From: Eubacteriales bacterium
Lineage (GTDB): Bacteria; Bacillota; Clostridia; UBA1381
DNA: 45,321 bases
Direction: 5' to 3'
NCBI GenBank assembly: GCA_018384175.1
Contig: JAHAZB010000119.1
Coordinates: 1-45,321, forward strand
A program made the translations under genes and the position numbers. Of this stretch, positions 35,553 to 45,252 are shown one piece after another. Positions within the stretch are counted from its first letter, which is position 1. Each line of letters starts with the position of its first letter. The notes below the pieces were generated by a model. The model did no database searches. It was given only the letters and a program-made list of their open reading frames with translations, and was not told where the DNA came from.

Positions 35553-35993
35553 ATGTTAACACCTATTGATATTCAAAATCAGGATTTTGCGGTTAAATTA
35601 AGAGGTTATGATGCTGACGAGGTTGATGATTTTTTGGACCTTGTAGGTGCTGATTACGAAAGACTTTACAAAGAGAATATTGAGCTTCGTGATAAAGTCG
35701 CATCACAGAAAACAGAAATTGAGCATTATAAGGGTATGGAACAGACGCTTCAGCAGTCGATAATGCTTGCACAAAAAGCTGCGGAGGATATCGAAAAGAA
35801 TGCCGCACACAAAGCTGATGTGATAGTAAATGAAGCACAGAGTAAATCTGCTGATGCAGTACGCGTAACAGAAGAAGAACTTGTGAAAAAACGCAATGAA
35901 CTGTCAAGATTAAAGCTTGAAGTTGAAAGTTTCAAAACAAGAATTAAAGGAAATTGCTCCGGACTACTTGAAATGTTGGAAAAAATGGAGTAA
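35553..35993 (+). CDS. divIVA: DivIVA domain-containing protein
   Basis: MLTPIDIQNQDFAVKLRGYDADEVDDFLDLVGADYERLYKENIEL followed by coiled coil. Confidence 0.94.
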   Translation: MLTPIDIQNQDFAVKLRGYDADEVDDFLDLVGADYERLYKENIELRDKVASQKTEIEHYKGMEQTLQQSIMLAQKAAEDIEKNAAHKADVIVNEAQSKSADAVRVTEEELVKKRNELSRLKLEVESFKTRIKGNCSGLLEMLEKME

Positions 35994-36000
35994 AATAGAA

Positions 36001-36040
36001 GGGACGTGTATTTTATCACGTCCCTAAAGTTGTTTTTAAT
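36001..36040 (+). terminator. Putative terminator/attenuator between divIVA and ileS
   Basis: GGGACGTG-tattttat-CACGTCCC then taaagttgttttt. Confidence 0.65.
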
Positions 36041-36064
36041 GCTAAGTGAAAGGACGATACAGCA

Positions 36065-38848
36065 ATGTGCGAAAACTGTAAGGATTACACAAAATCGGTC
36101 AATCTTCCGCAAACAGAGTTCCCTATGCGTGCAAATCTGCCGCAAAGAGAACCGGAAACTCTTGCTTACTGGGAGGAATTAGACCTTTACAACGAGCTTG
36201 TTAAAAGGAATAAGGGTAAGACACCTTTTGTTCTACATGACGGACCTCCGTATGCAAACGGAGATATCCATATGGGCCACGCTCTCAATAAGATACTTAA
36301 AGACATTATTGTGAGATATAAGACTCTTTCGGGCTTTTATGCTCCATATGTGCCCGGCTGGGACACACACGGACTTCCGATTGAGCAGCAGGCAATTAAA
36401 AAGCTCGGCATTAACAGACATGAGGCAGGACCGGTTAAGTTCCGCCGTGCATGCCGTGAGTTTGCGTTGCAGAATGTAGAAAATCAAAAAACTCAGTTTA
36501 AGCGTCTTGGTGTTATAGGTGATTGGGAGAATCCATACCTTACACTTAAGAATGAGTTTGTTGCCAATCAGGTTGAAGTATTCGGCGAAATGGCTAAAAA
36601 GGGTCTTATTTATAAAGGACTTAAGCCTGTTTACTGGTGCCCGCATTGCGAAACAGCTCTTGCAGAGGCGGAAATTGAGTACGCAGAGGATAAGGCTACT
36701 TCAATTTATGTTAAGTTTGAGGTTAAGGATGATAAGGGACTGTTTGCAGGTCTTGGAAAGGTTTACTTCGTTATCTGGACAACTACTACATGGACATTGC
36801 CCGGAAACCTTGCAGTTTGCTTAAATCCTGATTTTGAGTATTCACTTTGTAAGTTTGACAATGGTGAGACATATGTGCTTGCCACAGAGCTTGTTGAAAG
36901 TGTTGTTAAGGCTACAGGTCTTGGTGAATATGAAATAGTTAAGAAGTTTACTGGTAGTGAGCTTGAGCTTATGGTTTGTGCTCATCCGTTTATTGACAGA
37001 GACTCTCTTGTAATTGTAGGCGACCACGTTACGCTTGAAGCAGGTACCGGCTGTGTTCATACTGCTCCCGGCTTTGGTGCAGAGGACTATCTTGTATGTA
37101 AGAACTATCCGCAGATTGAAACAATTGTTCCTGTTGATAGCAAGGGTTACCAGACTGAAGATGCAGGCGAGTTTGCCGGAATGTACTACGAAAAGTCAAA
37201 TGCGGCAATCCTTGAAAAACTCAAAGAAATTGGTGCTCTTGTAGGCGCTGAGGATATGATACATCAGTATCCACATTGTTGGAGATGTGATTCTCCGATT
37301 ATCTTCCGAGCTGCTGACCAGTGGTTTGCGTCTGTCGATGCTCTTAAAGAAGATGCAGTTAAGGCTATCAAGGGTGTTCAGTGGATTCCGCAGTGGGGTG
37401 AAGACAGAATTACATCAATGGTTGTTGACAGAAGCGACTGGTGTATTTCACGTCAGAGAACATGGGGTGTTCCTATTCCGATGTTCTTCTGTGAGGAATG
37501 TGGTAAGGAGCTTATAAATGATGACACAATCAAAGCTGTAAGCGACCTCTTTAAGACAGAAGGCCCTGATATGTGGTGGGAAAAGTCGGCTGAAGAAATT
37601 TTGCCTGCCGGAACAAAGTGTTCTTGCGGATGCTCTAAGTTCACCAAAGAAAAGGATATTATGGACGTTTGGTTCGATTCCGGTTCATCGCATAAGGCAG
37701 TTTGCGATGAACGTGAGGATTTGGTATATCCGCCTGATATGTACTTAGAGGGAAATGACCAGTACAGAGGTTGGTTCCAGTCATCACTTCTTACAAGTAT
37801 TGCAACAAGAGGTGTTGCGCCTTATAAGACGGTTATTACACATGGTATGATTCAGGACGGTGAAGGCAAGAAGATGTCTAAGTCAAAGGGCAACTCAATC
37901 TCGCCACAGGAGATAACCGACCAGTATGGTGCAGATGTGCTTCGTCTTTGGGTTGTATCTGCAGATTACCGTACAGATATGAGAATGTCTCAGGAAATGC
38001 TTAAGCAGCTTTCCGAGGGTTACAGAAAGATTAGAAATACTGCAAGATATATCCTTTCTAATGTCAATGACTTTGACCCCAATAAGGATATGGTAAAATA
38101 CGAGGATATGCTGGAGCTTGACCGTTGGGCAGTAATGAAGCTCAATGGTGTAATAGAGAAGGCAGTATCTGCTTATGAACGTTACGAGTTCCATATGCTT
38201 TATAATGCAATTCTTAACTTTTGTATAGTCGATTTGAGTAACTTCTATCTTGATATCTTAAAGTCAAGACTTTATACTGAAAAGCCTGATTCGTTCGAGA
38301 GACGAAGCACTCAGTCGGCAATGTTTATGATTCTTGATGCACTGGTTAAACTCCTTGCACCTGTAATTGTATTTACTGCAGAAGAAATCTGGAAGTTTAT
38401 GCCGCATTACGATTCTGATGATAAGGCGAGTGTAATGTTCTCAGAAATACCTAAGGCTGATGCTAAGTATAATGATGAAGCTTTGGCGGAAAAGTGGGAT
38501 AAGATAATTGCTGTAAGAAATGATGTAAATAAGGCTCTTGAGCCTATGCGAAATGCAAAGGTTATCGGAAAATCTCTCGATGCTGAGGTTGTGGTTTATG
38601 CAGACGGTGATTTGGCAGAGCTTTTGAAGTCGATGGCAGCAGAGCTTGCAGAAATCTTTATCACATCAAAGGCAGTTGTAGGCGAAGCTGCTCCTGCTGA
38701 TGCATTTGCAGGCGAGGTTGTCAAGGTTACTGCTGAGGCAAGTAAGCACGAAAAATGTGGCAGATGTTGGGTTCATTCAGAAACAGTCGGAACAATTGAA
38801 GGCTTTGACGGAATTTGTGCTGATTGCGTAAGAAAGCTTACAAAATAA
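36065..38848 (+). CDS. ileS: Isoleucyl-tRNA synthetase
   Basis: HMGHALNK (HIGH), KMSKSKGN, IDVWFDSGSSH-like region, C-terminal Zn site CGRCWVHSETVGTIEGFDGICADC. Confidence 0.98.
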   Translation: MCENCKDYTKSVNLPQTEFPMRANLPQREPETLAYWEELDLYNELVKRNKGKTPFVLHDGPPYANGDIHMGHALNKILKDIIVRYKTLSGFYAPYVPGWDTHGLPIEQQAIKKLGINRHEAGPVKFRRACREFALQNVENQKTQFKRLGVIGDWENPYLTLKNEFVANQVEVFGEMAKKGLIYKGLKPVYWCPHCETALAEAEIEYAEDKATSIYVKFEVKDDKGLFAGLGKVYFVIWTTTTWTLPGNLAVCLNPDFEYSLCKFDNGETYVLATELVESVVKATGLGEYEIVKKFTGSELELMVCAHPFIDRDSLVIVGDHVTLEAGTGCVHTAPGFGAEDYLVCKNYPQIETIVPVDSKGYQTEDAGEFAGMYYEKSNAAILEKLKEIGALVGAEDMIHQYPHCWRCDSPIIFRAADQWFASVDALKEDAVKAIKGVQWIPQWGEDRITSMVVDRSDWCISRQRTWGVPIPMFFCEECGKELINDDTIKAVSDLFKTEGPDMWWEKSAEEILPAGTKCSCGCSKFTKEKDIMDVWFDSGSSHKAVCDEREDLVYPPDMYLEGNDQYRGWFQSSLLTSIATRGVAPYKTVITHGMIQDGEGKKMSKSKGNSISPQEITDQYGADVLRLWVVSADYRTDMRMSQEMLKQLSEGYRKIRNTARYILSNVNDFDPNKDMVKYEDMLELDRWAVMKLNGVIEKAVSAYERYEFHMLYNAILNFCIVDLSNFYLDILKSRLYTEKPDSFERRSTQSAMFMILDALVKLLAPVIVFTAEEIWKFMPHYDSDDKASVMFSEIPKADAKYNDEALAEKWDKIIAVRNDVNKALEPMRNAKVIGKSLDAEVVVYADGDLAELLKSMAAELAEIFITSKAVVGEAAPADAFAGEVVKVTAEASKHEKCGRCWVHSETVGTIEGFDGICADCVRKLTK

Positions 38849-38858
38849 AATCATATAA

Positions 38859-38888
38859 TGCCCGACGACTTTTCTGTCGGGCATTTTT
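38859..38888 (+). terminator. Intrinsic terminator after ileS
   Basis: TGCCCGAC-gacttttct-GTCGGGCA then TTTTT. Confidence 0.85.
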
Positions 38889-38921
38889 CGATGATAAAGG
38901 TAACTAAATCACTAAAAAGAC

Positions 38922-38950
38922 TTGACAGAATATAGAGAAAATAGTAAAAT
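38922..38950 (+). promoter_or_regulatory. Sigma-A-like promoter for the liv operon
   Basis: TTGACA - 17 bp - TAAAAT. Confidence 0.7.
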
Positions 38951-39001
38951 AATAATATTCTGTTACTGTGAAAACACAGAAAAAATTGGAGGAATGGTAA
39001 A

Positions 39002-40132
39002 ATGAAAAAGTTTTTGTCAATTGCATTGGCAGCAGTAGTTTCGGTTGCAGCTCTTGCTGGTTGTGGCGGTGGCTCAGGTAACTACACAGCAAACAACACT
39101 GAGTTCTTTATCGGTGCAACAGGTCCCCTTACAGGTGATACATCATCATACGGTATCTCTGTAAACGAAGGTGCTATGCTTGCTATTGAAGAAATCAATG
39201 CAGCAGGCGGTCTTAACGGTGTAACATTCAAGTATGATATGAAAGACGACAAATCAACTGCAGCTGATGCAGCTACTGGTTATGACACACTTTTTGAGGC
39301 TGGTATGAACGTTTCTATCGGTAGCGTAACATCAGGTTCATGTGATTCTTTCGCATCGAAGGCTGATGAGGATGGCTTGTTCTTCATTACACCGTCTGCA
39401 TCTGCAGCTAATGTAATCGAGAACAGACCGACAGCTTTCAGAGTATGCTTCGGTGATCCTGACCAGGGTACACTCGCAGCTGAGGAAATCACAAAGGATT
39501 ACACAAAGATTGGTGCTATATATGACACAAGCGATCCTTACTCAACTGGTATTTATAATGCCTTTGAAGCTAAGATGAAGGAGCTTGGTGTAGAATACAT
39601 AGCACAGTCATTTGACGCGGAGAACAAGAAGGATTTCACAACTCAGATTGAAGCTTTGAAGGATTGTGAAGTTATATTCCTTCCCATCTACTACACAGAG
39701 GCAGGTCTTATTGCTAAGGCTGCAGCAGCTAAGGGCTGTGAAGCACTTATCTTCGGTTGCGACGGTCTTGATGGTGTAGCAGATCAGGTTGATAGCTCTG
39801 TTAAGAATGTAATCAAGTACATAACACCGTTTAATGTAAACAGCAAGGATGCAACAGTAGCTAAGTTTGTTGAAAGCTATAAAGCAGCTTACGATGGCAA
39901 GGTTCCTGACCAGTTCGCAGCTGACGGTTACGATGCAGTTATGGCTATCTATGAGGCTATGAAGGCAGCGAATGTTACAGATCCTACAATTTCACCGGCA
40001 GACCTTTCAGAAGCAATCATTCCTGTAATTACAGGTGCAGACTTTAAGTATGTTGGTGCAACAGGCGAAATGACTTGGGATGAGTCAGGTGCTTGTACAA
40101 AGGTTCCCCAGATAGTAGTTCTTGGTGAATAA
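39002..40132 (+). CDS. livJ: Branched-chain amino acid-type ABC transporter substrate-binding lipoprotein
   Basis: Lipobox LAALAGCGG; Leu-binding-protein-like IGATGPLTGDTSSYGISVNEGAMLAIEEINAAGGLNG. Confidence 0.93.
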   Translation: MKKFLSIALAAVVSVAALAGCGGGSGNYTANNTEFFIGATGPLTGDTSSYGISVNEGAMLAIEEINAAGGLNGVTFKYDMKDDKSTAADAATGYDTLFEAGMNVSIGSVTSGSCDSFASKADEDGLFFITPSASAANVIENRPTAFRVCFGDPDQGTLAAEEITKDYTKIGAIYDTSDPYSTGIYNAFEAKMKELGVEYIAQSFDAENKKDFTTQIEALKDCEVIFLPIYYTEAGLIAKAAAAKGCEALIFGCDGLDGVADQVDSSVKNVIKYITPFNVNSKDATVAKFVESYKAAYDGKVPDQFAADGYDAVMAIYEAMKAANVTDPTISPADLSEAIIPVITGADFKYVGATGEMTWDESGACTKVPQIVVLGE

Positions 40133-40156
40133 TTCTTATTTAATTAACTGAAAACT

Positions 40157-40183
40157 CGCGGGGGTGAAAATCGCCCCTGCGAT
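40157..40183 (+). other. Intercistronic GC-rich hairpin between livJ and livH
   Basis: TCGCGGGGG-tgaaaatcg-CCCCTGCGA, no T-tract. Confidence 0.55.
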
Positions 40184-40280
40184 ATTCTTATTTCAAGAGA
40201 TATTTTACTTGCCCCTTGCATTGCGGCATGCTCACAGCTGTTAGTGCGTATAGGGACTTATCACGTGAGCGGAAAGGCTA

Positions 40281-41153
40281 TTGATATTTATGAGTACTTT
40301 AATTGACGGACTTAGTCTCGGTAGTATATATGCCCTGATTGCCCTCGGTTATACAATGGTTTACGGAATTGCAAAGATGCTGAACTTTGCACACGGCGAC
40401 GTAATAATGGTCGGAGCATATGCAATTCTATCTACTATCGCACTTCTGGGAAGTCCGATTGCGGCAATAGTTGTTGCTATACTCGTATGTACCGTATTGG
40501 GTATTTTTATAGAAAAACTTGCATATAAACCTCTAAGAGGTGCATCTCCACTGGCAGTTTTGATTACAGCAATCGGTGTAAGTTATTTCCTACAGAGTGT
40601 TGCTCAGCTTATTTACGGCGCAAAATCACAGCCTGTTACTATTGGAAATTTCGGGTCTGTTGCAGTAGGTGATACAAAAATAAGCCTTGCGGCTATTATT
40701 ACACTTGCAGCCGGTGCAGTGATTATGAGTGCACTAACCCTATTTATAAAAAAGACAAAGATGGGCAGAGCTATGTTGGCTGTTTCGGAAGACAGAGGTG
40801 CTGCACAGCTTATGGGTATAAATGTAAATAAAGTTATTACAGTTACTTTCGCTATTGGTTCTGCACTTGCTGCATTTGCAAGTACATTCTATCTTATGCA
40901 GATTCCATCTACCAGTCCGACTCTCGGCGCAATGCCCGGTATTAAGGCATTTACTGCTGCAGTTATAGGTGGTATAGGCTCAATACCCGGTGCTATGATA
41001 GGTGGTATGCTTTTGGGTATTATTGAAAAAATTTCATTAAGTATTCCGGTGTTGGCACCGTATACAACTGCTCTGGAGTTCAGTTTGCTTATTCTTATAC
41101 TTCTTGTTAAGCCGACAGGACTTCTTGGCAAACTTAAGAGAGAGAAGGTGTAA
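40281..41153 (+). CDS. livH: Branched-chain amino acid ABC transporter permease LivH
   Basis: GLSLGSIYALIALGYTMVYGIAKMLNFAHGDVIMVGAY; operon context; start possibly 40281 or the in-frame ATG at 40290. Confidence 0.95.
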   Translation: MIFMSTLIDGLSLGSIYALIALGYTMVYGIAKMLNFAHGDVIMVGAYAILSTIALLGSPIAAIVVAILVCTVLGIFIEKLAYKPLRGASPLAVLITAIGVSYFLQSVAQLIYGAKSQPVTIGNFGSVAVGDTKISLAAIITLAAGAVIMSALTLFIKKTKMGRAMLAVSEDRGAAQLMGINVNKVITVTFAIGSALAAFASTFYLMQIPSTSPTLGAMPGIKAFTAAVIGGIGSIPGAMIGGMLLGIIEKISLSIPVLAPYTTALEFSLLILILLVKPTGLLGKLKREKV

Positions 41154-41158
41154 TAGCT

Positions 41159-42295
41159 GTGGCGAAGAACAAATTCAAACTTAAGCACCATATAAACTAT
41201 ATCGGTGTCGGACTTTTCCTTGTTATAACTTCAGTTATGATGTTTATGGGAGTTCTTAACCGTTCTACTGCAAACCTTATTACTCAGATAGCATATTCAA
41301 TCATTCTTGCTGTGTCTCTTAATCTTGTTGTAGGCTTCTTGGGTGAATTAAGCCTTGGACATGCAGGCTTTATGTGTGTAGGTTCATATCTTGGCTGTTT
41401 CTTTGCGAAGTATATGTTCGCCTTCACCGACTCAAAGCTTTTGGTGCTTATTGTTTCTATGCTTGTTGGTGGTCTTGTTGCGGCTGTGTTTGGCTTTATA
41501 ATCGGACTTCCTGCCCTTCGCTTAAAGGGCGACTATCTTGCGATTGTAACACTGGCATTCGGTGAGATTGTGAGAACTATATTCAAGAATCTTGACACCT
41601 TCGGCGGTGCACTTGGTCTTTCTACCAAAAAATATGGTAGTGAGCTGTTCATAATAGCATTGATTGTGGTTCTAATTATGTTGTTTGTTATGCAAAATCT
41701 CATCAGGAGTAAGCACGGCAGAGCAATTACTGCTATAAGAGATAACGAAATTGCGGCAAGGGCGATGGGTATTAACGTAACATTCTATAAGCTTTTGGTA
41801 TTTGTGGTTTCTGCATTCTTTGCGGGAATTGCGGGTGTTATTTACGGACATTACGCAACACCTGTTCTGTACTCATTCTTCTCCTATAACTATTCAATAG
41901 AAATTCTTGTAATGGTTGTACTTGGCGGAATGGGAAGCATTACAGGCTCAATTATTGCGGCAACGCTTATAACATACATTAACTTTGTGCTTACAACTAA
42001 TCTTTCGGGCGACCTCGCAGCACTCAAGTTCTTGATTTATGCGATTATCCTTATCGCAATGATTATCTTTAACAACGCACCTGCATTAAATCCTGTTAAG
42101 GAAAGGCTAGGTGATTATAAGAATAAGGTCCTTAATAAGATTACAGGCTTGCTTATCAAGAAAAAGTATGATCCGTCGCAGGTTGTTGATGACCATGCTG
42201 CATGGCATAGAATTCCGTCTAAGATTAAGATGGACGCACTGTTATCTTTGGATATCACAGACAAGAATAATCAGAACGGAGGAGATAAGAAATGA
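41159..42295 (+). CDS. livM: Branched-chain amino acid ABC transporter permease LivM
   Basis: SLNLVVGFLGELSLGHAGFMCVGSYLG, IRDNEIAARAMGINVTFYKLLVFVVSAFFAGIAG, GGMGSITGS; GTG start. Confidence 0.95.
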   Translation: MAKNKFKLKHHINYIGVGLFLVITSVMMFMGVLNRSTANLITQIAYSIILAVSLNLVVGFLGELSLGHAGFMCVGSYLGCFFAKYMFAFTDSKLLVLIVSMLVGGLVAAVFGFIIGLPALRLKGDYLAIVTLAFGEIVRTIFKNLDTFGGALGLSTKKYGSELFIIALIVVLIMLFVMQNLIRSKHGRAITAIRDNEIAARAMGINVTFYKLLVFVVSAFFAGIAGVIYGHYATPVLYSFFSYNYSIEILVMVVLGGMGSITGSIIAATLITYINFVLTTNLSGDLAALKFLIYAIILIAMIIFNNAPALNPVKERLGDYKNKVLNKITGLLIKKKYDPSQVVDDHAAWHRIPSKIKMDALLSLDITDKNNQNGGDKK

Positions 42296-43071
42296 GCGAA
42301 ATAATGCTTGAAACCAAAAATCTCGGTATTTCCTTCGGTGGACTAAAGGCTGTCGATAATGTGAATATTTCTGTAAAAAAAGGTCAGCTTTACGGCTTGA
42401 TAGGTCCTAATGGTGCTGGAAAAACTACTTTGTTTAATCTCCTTACAGGTGTATACAAACCAACATCCGGAAGCTTTTACCTTGATGGTGAAGAACTTAC
42501 CGAAAAAAGTCAGGAACAGATTAACCATAAAGGAATTGCCAGAACATTTCAGAATATTAGACTCTTTAATAATATGAGTGTAATAAGAAATGTTATGGTT
42601 GGACTTCATAATCAGCCTGAATTTAAGTGTAACCCGTTCGTTAGTATGTTTCGTTTGCCTGGACATTTTTCTTCAGAGAAAAAAATGCGTGAGAAGGCAA
42701 AAGAGCTTTTGAGAATATTTGACCTTGAGGAAGAGAGAAACAACCTTGCTTGTAATCTCCCTTACGGAAAACAGAGAAAGCTTGAGATTGCAAGAGCTCT
42801 TGCGACAAACCCAAAATTGCTGTTGCTTGATGAGCCTGCTGCAGGTATGAATCCTAATGAAACTGCAGAACTTATGGACATTATCAGATTTGTAAGAGAA
42901 AAGTTTGATATGACAATACTTCTGATTGAGCACGATATGAAGCTTGTGGCCGGAATATGCGAGGAAGTTACCGTTCTTAATTTCGGTACAGAGCTTGCAA
43001 GCGGCGAAACCTCTGAGGTTTTGAATAATCCTAAGGTTATTACTGCATATCTCGGCGATGACGAGGAGTAA
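42292..43071 (+). CDS. livG: Branched-chain amino acid ABC transporter ATP-binding protein LivG
   Basis: GPNGAGKTTLFNLLTGVYKPTSG, NLPYGKQRKLEIARALATNPKLLLLDEPAAGMNP. Confidence 0.96.
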   Translation: MSEIMLETKNLGISFGGLKAVDNVNISVKKGQLYGLIGPNGAGKTTLFNLLTGVYKPTSGSFYLDGEELTEKSQEQINHKGIARTFQNIRLFNNMSVIRNVMVGLHNQPEFKCNPFVSMFRLPGHFSSEKKMREKAKELLRIFDLEEERNNLACNLPYGKQRKLEIARALATNPKLLLLDEPAAGMNPNETAELMDIIRFVREKFDMTILLIEHDMKLVAGICEEVTVLNFGTELASGETSEVLNNPKVITAYLGDDEE

Positions 43072-43098
43072 TTACTTTAAGAAAGGAAAAACGGTTAT

Positions 43099-43803
43099 AT
43101 GCTGAAAATAGAAAACTTGGAAGTTAATTACGGTATGATAAAAGCCATTAAGGGCGTATCGTTTGAGGTTAATCAGGGCGAGGTTATTGCTTTAATTGGT
43201 GCAAATGGTGCCGGAAAGACAACCATATTACATACTATTACAGGACTTGTTGCTGCAAAAGCAGGAAAAATCGAGTTTGAGGGACAGGATTTATTAAAAA
43301 TACCTGCACATAAAATTGTCGGAATGGGTATGGCTCATGTTCCGGAGGGAAGACGTATATTCCAGGAGCTGACAGTTTATGAAAACCTGAAGCTTGGTGC
43401 GTTTATAGTTAATGACAAAAAGAGAATTGAGAAGAATCTTGAGTATGTCTATGCGCATTTTCCGAGACTGAAAGAGCGAAAGAACCAGATTGCAGGAACT
43501 CTCTCAGGCGGTGAACAACAGATGCTTGCTATGGGTAGAGCGCTTATGTCAAATCCTAAAATTATCCTTATGGATGAGCCGTCAATGGGACTTTCACCTA
43601 TATTGGTTTCTGAGATATTCCAGATTATAAAAGAGGTTTCTGCTGATGGCACAACAGTTCTTCTGGTAGAACAGAATGCAAAAAAAGCACTTGCTATTGC
43701 AGACCGTGCATATGTTCTTGAAACGGGAAATATAGCACTTTCAGGCGATGCAAAAGAGCTTATGAATGACGAAAATATAAAGAAAGCATACCTTGGTGAA
43801 TAA
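43099..43803 (+). CDS. livF: Branched-chain amino acid ABC transporter ATP-binding protein LivF
   Basis: GANGAGKTTILHTITGLV, HVPEGRRIFQELTVYENLKLGA, LSGGEQQMLAMGRALMSNPKIILMDEPSMGLSP. Confidence 0.96.
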   Translation: MLKIENLEVNYGMIKAIKGVSFEVNQGEVIALIGANGAGKTTILHTITGLVAAKAGKIEFEGQDLLKIPAHKIVGMGMAHVPEGRRIFQELTVYENLKLGAFIVNDKKRIEKNLEYVYAHFPRLKERKNQIAGTLSGGEQQMLAMGRALMSNPKIILMDEPSMGLSPILVSEIFQIIKEVSADGTTVLLVEQNAKKALAIADRAYVLETGNIALSGDAKELMNDENIKKAYLGE

Positions 43804-43811
43804 TGGTTTAA

Positions 43812-43841
43812 TAACAGCGACGAAATGTCGCTGTTATTTTT
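43812..43841 (+). terminator. Terminator of the liv operon
   Basis: TAACAGCGAC-gaaat-GTCGCTGTTA then TTTTT. Confidence 0.85.
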
Positions 43842-43846
43842 GTGCA

Positions 43847-43881
43847 TAAAAAAGTTGCCTCAACTAAAGTTGAGGCAACTT
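43847..43881 (-). terminator. Terminator of the NCS2 permease gene
   Basis: Minus strand AAGTTGCCTCAAC-ttta-GTTGAGGCAACTT then TTTTT. Confidence 0.85.
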
Positions 43882-43902
43882 GTCTTATATGTAAACTATT
43901 GA

Positions 43903-45252
43903 TTAAACAATTCCTAAGAATTTCATTACAAAGTAGAATACAAACAATGCAGTTGAAATCCACATTACAGGTTTAACATCCTTAATCTTGCCTGTAAGAA
44001 TCTTAAGAATTACCCATGAAAGCATACCGAACATAATACCATTTGAAATTGAGTATGTGAACGGCATAAAGATTACTGCAATAAAGCCGCCGATAACATC
44101 AGCTATATCACCATCAAATTCCATATTCTTGATAGCACTGAGCATCAAGAGACCTACAAACAACATAGCAGGAGTTGTAGCGAATGCCGGAATTGCGAGG
44201 AACAAGGGTGAAAGTACAAGTGAAAGTACAAAGAGAATTGCGGTAACAACTGATGCAAGACCTGTTCTTCCGCCAGCAGAAACACCAGCACTTGACTCAA
44301 CGTAGCTTGTTACAGTGGATGTACCCATACAAGCACCAACTACTGTACCAACAGCATCTGCAAGAAGAGCACCCTTAGCATGGGGGAGCTCGCCCTTTTC
44401 GTCAAGAAGGTTACCCTTCTGAGCAACACCGATAAGAGTGCCTACTGTATCGAAAATATCGGTGAAAAGGAAAGTAAATACAACAACGAGGAAGGTTGAC
44501 AGATTGCTTGTAACAAAGCCGAAGTCAAACTTAAACATTGCAGGAGCAGCGATACCGCTGTAAGAGAATGATGGAATAAGTGAATATACACCATTTTCTA
44601 CATCTACAACATACCATCCGCAAAGCTCGGCGATGATGCCGAGTACCCAAGTTGCAAGGATACCTAAAAGGATATCGCCAGGTATTTTGAAGTGATGGAA
44701 CACACCAATAATAAGAAGTCCGACGATTGAAAGAACAAACTGTGGCGAGCTGAACTGTCCGATTGCAATTTTTGTTGCAGGGTCAGCGACAACAACACCA
44801 GAGTTGATAAGCGCAATAATTGTGATAAACAGACCAATACCTGCCGTAATACCAAACTTCAAATTTTTTGGAATTTGGTTAACAAGAGCCTCTCTGAATT
44901 TGAAAAGAGAGAGAATGAGGAAGATAATACCTTCCACGAATACTGCTGTTAAAGCAACCTCGTAGGAATAACCCATAGCACCGCAAACTGTGAATGCGAA
45001 AAATGCGTTAAGTCCCATACCTGATGCAAGAGCAACGGGGTAGTTAGCAAAAAATGCCATACAGAGTGTTGCTATTGCCGCAGAAAGTGCAGTTGCGGTT
45101 AAGATACCGCCAGGGGTTGCACCCTCGATACCGCCAAGGTAAGCCGGGTTAACTGCCAGAATATATGCCATCGCAAGGAAGGTCGTAATACCGGCGATAA
45201 TCTCGGTTTTGACGGTTGTTCCGTTTTCTTTCAGCTTAAAAAGCTTTTCCAT
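43903..45252 (-). CDS. NCS2 family (AzgA-like) guanine/hypoxanthine permease
   Basis: EIIAGITTFLAMAYILAVNPAYLG, LASGMGLNAFFAFTV, TDIFDTVGTLIGVA, GTSTVTSYVESSAGVSAGGRTGL. Confidence 0.94.
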   Translation of the reverse strand: MEKLFKLKENGTTVKTEIIAGITTFLAMAYILAVNPAYLGGIEGATPGGILTATALSAAIATLCMAFFANYPVALASGMGLNAFFAFTVCGAMGYSYEVALTAVFVEGIIFLILSLFKFREALVNQIPKNLKFGITAGIGLFITIIALINSGVVVADPATKIAIGQFSSPQFVLSIVGLLIIGVFHHFKIPGDILLGILATWVLGIIAELCGWYVVDVENGVYSLIPSFSYSGIAAPAMFKFDFGFVTSNLSTFLVVVFTFLFTDIFDTVGTLIGVAQKGNLLDEKGELPHAKGALLADAVGTVVGACMGTSTVTSYVESSAGVSAGGRTGLASVVTAILFVLSLVLSPLFLAIPAFATTPAMLFVGLLMLSAIKNMEFDGDIADVIGGFIAVIFMPFTYSISNGIMFGMLSWVILKILTGKIKDVKPVMWISTALFVFYFVMKFLGIV

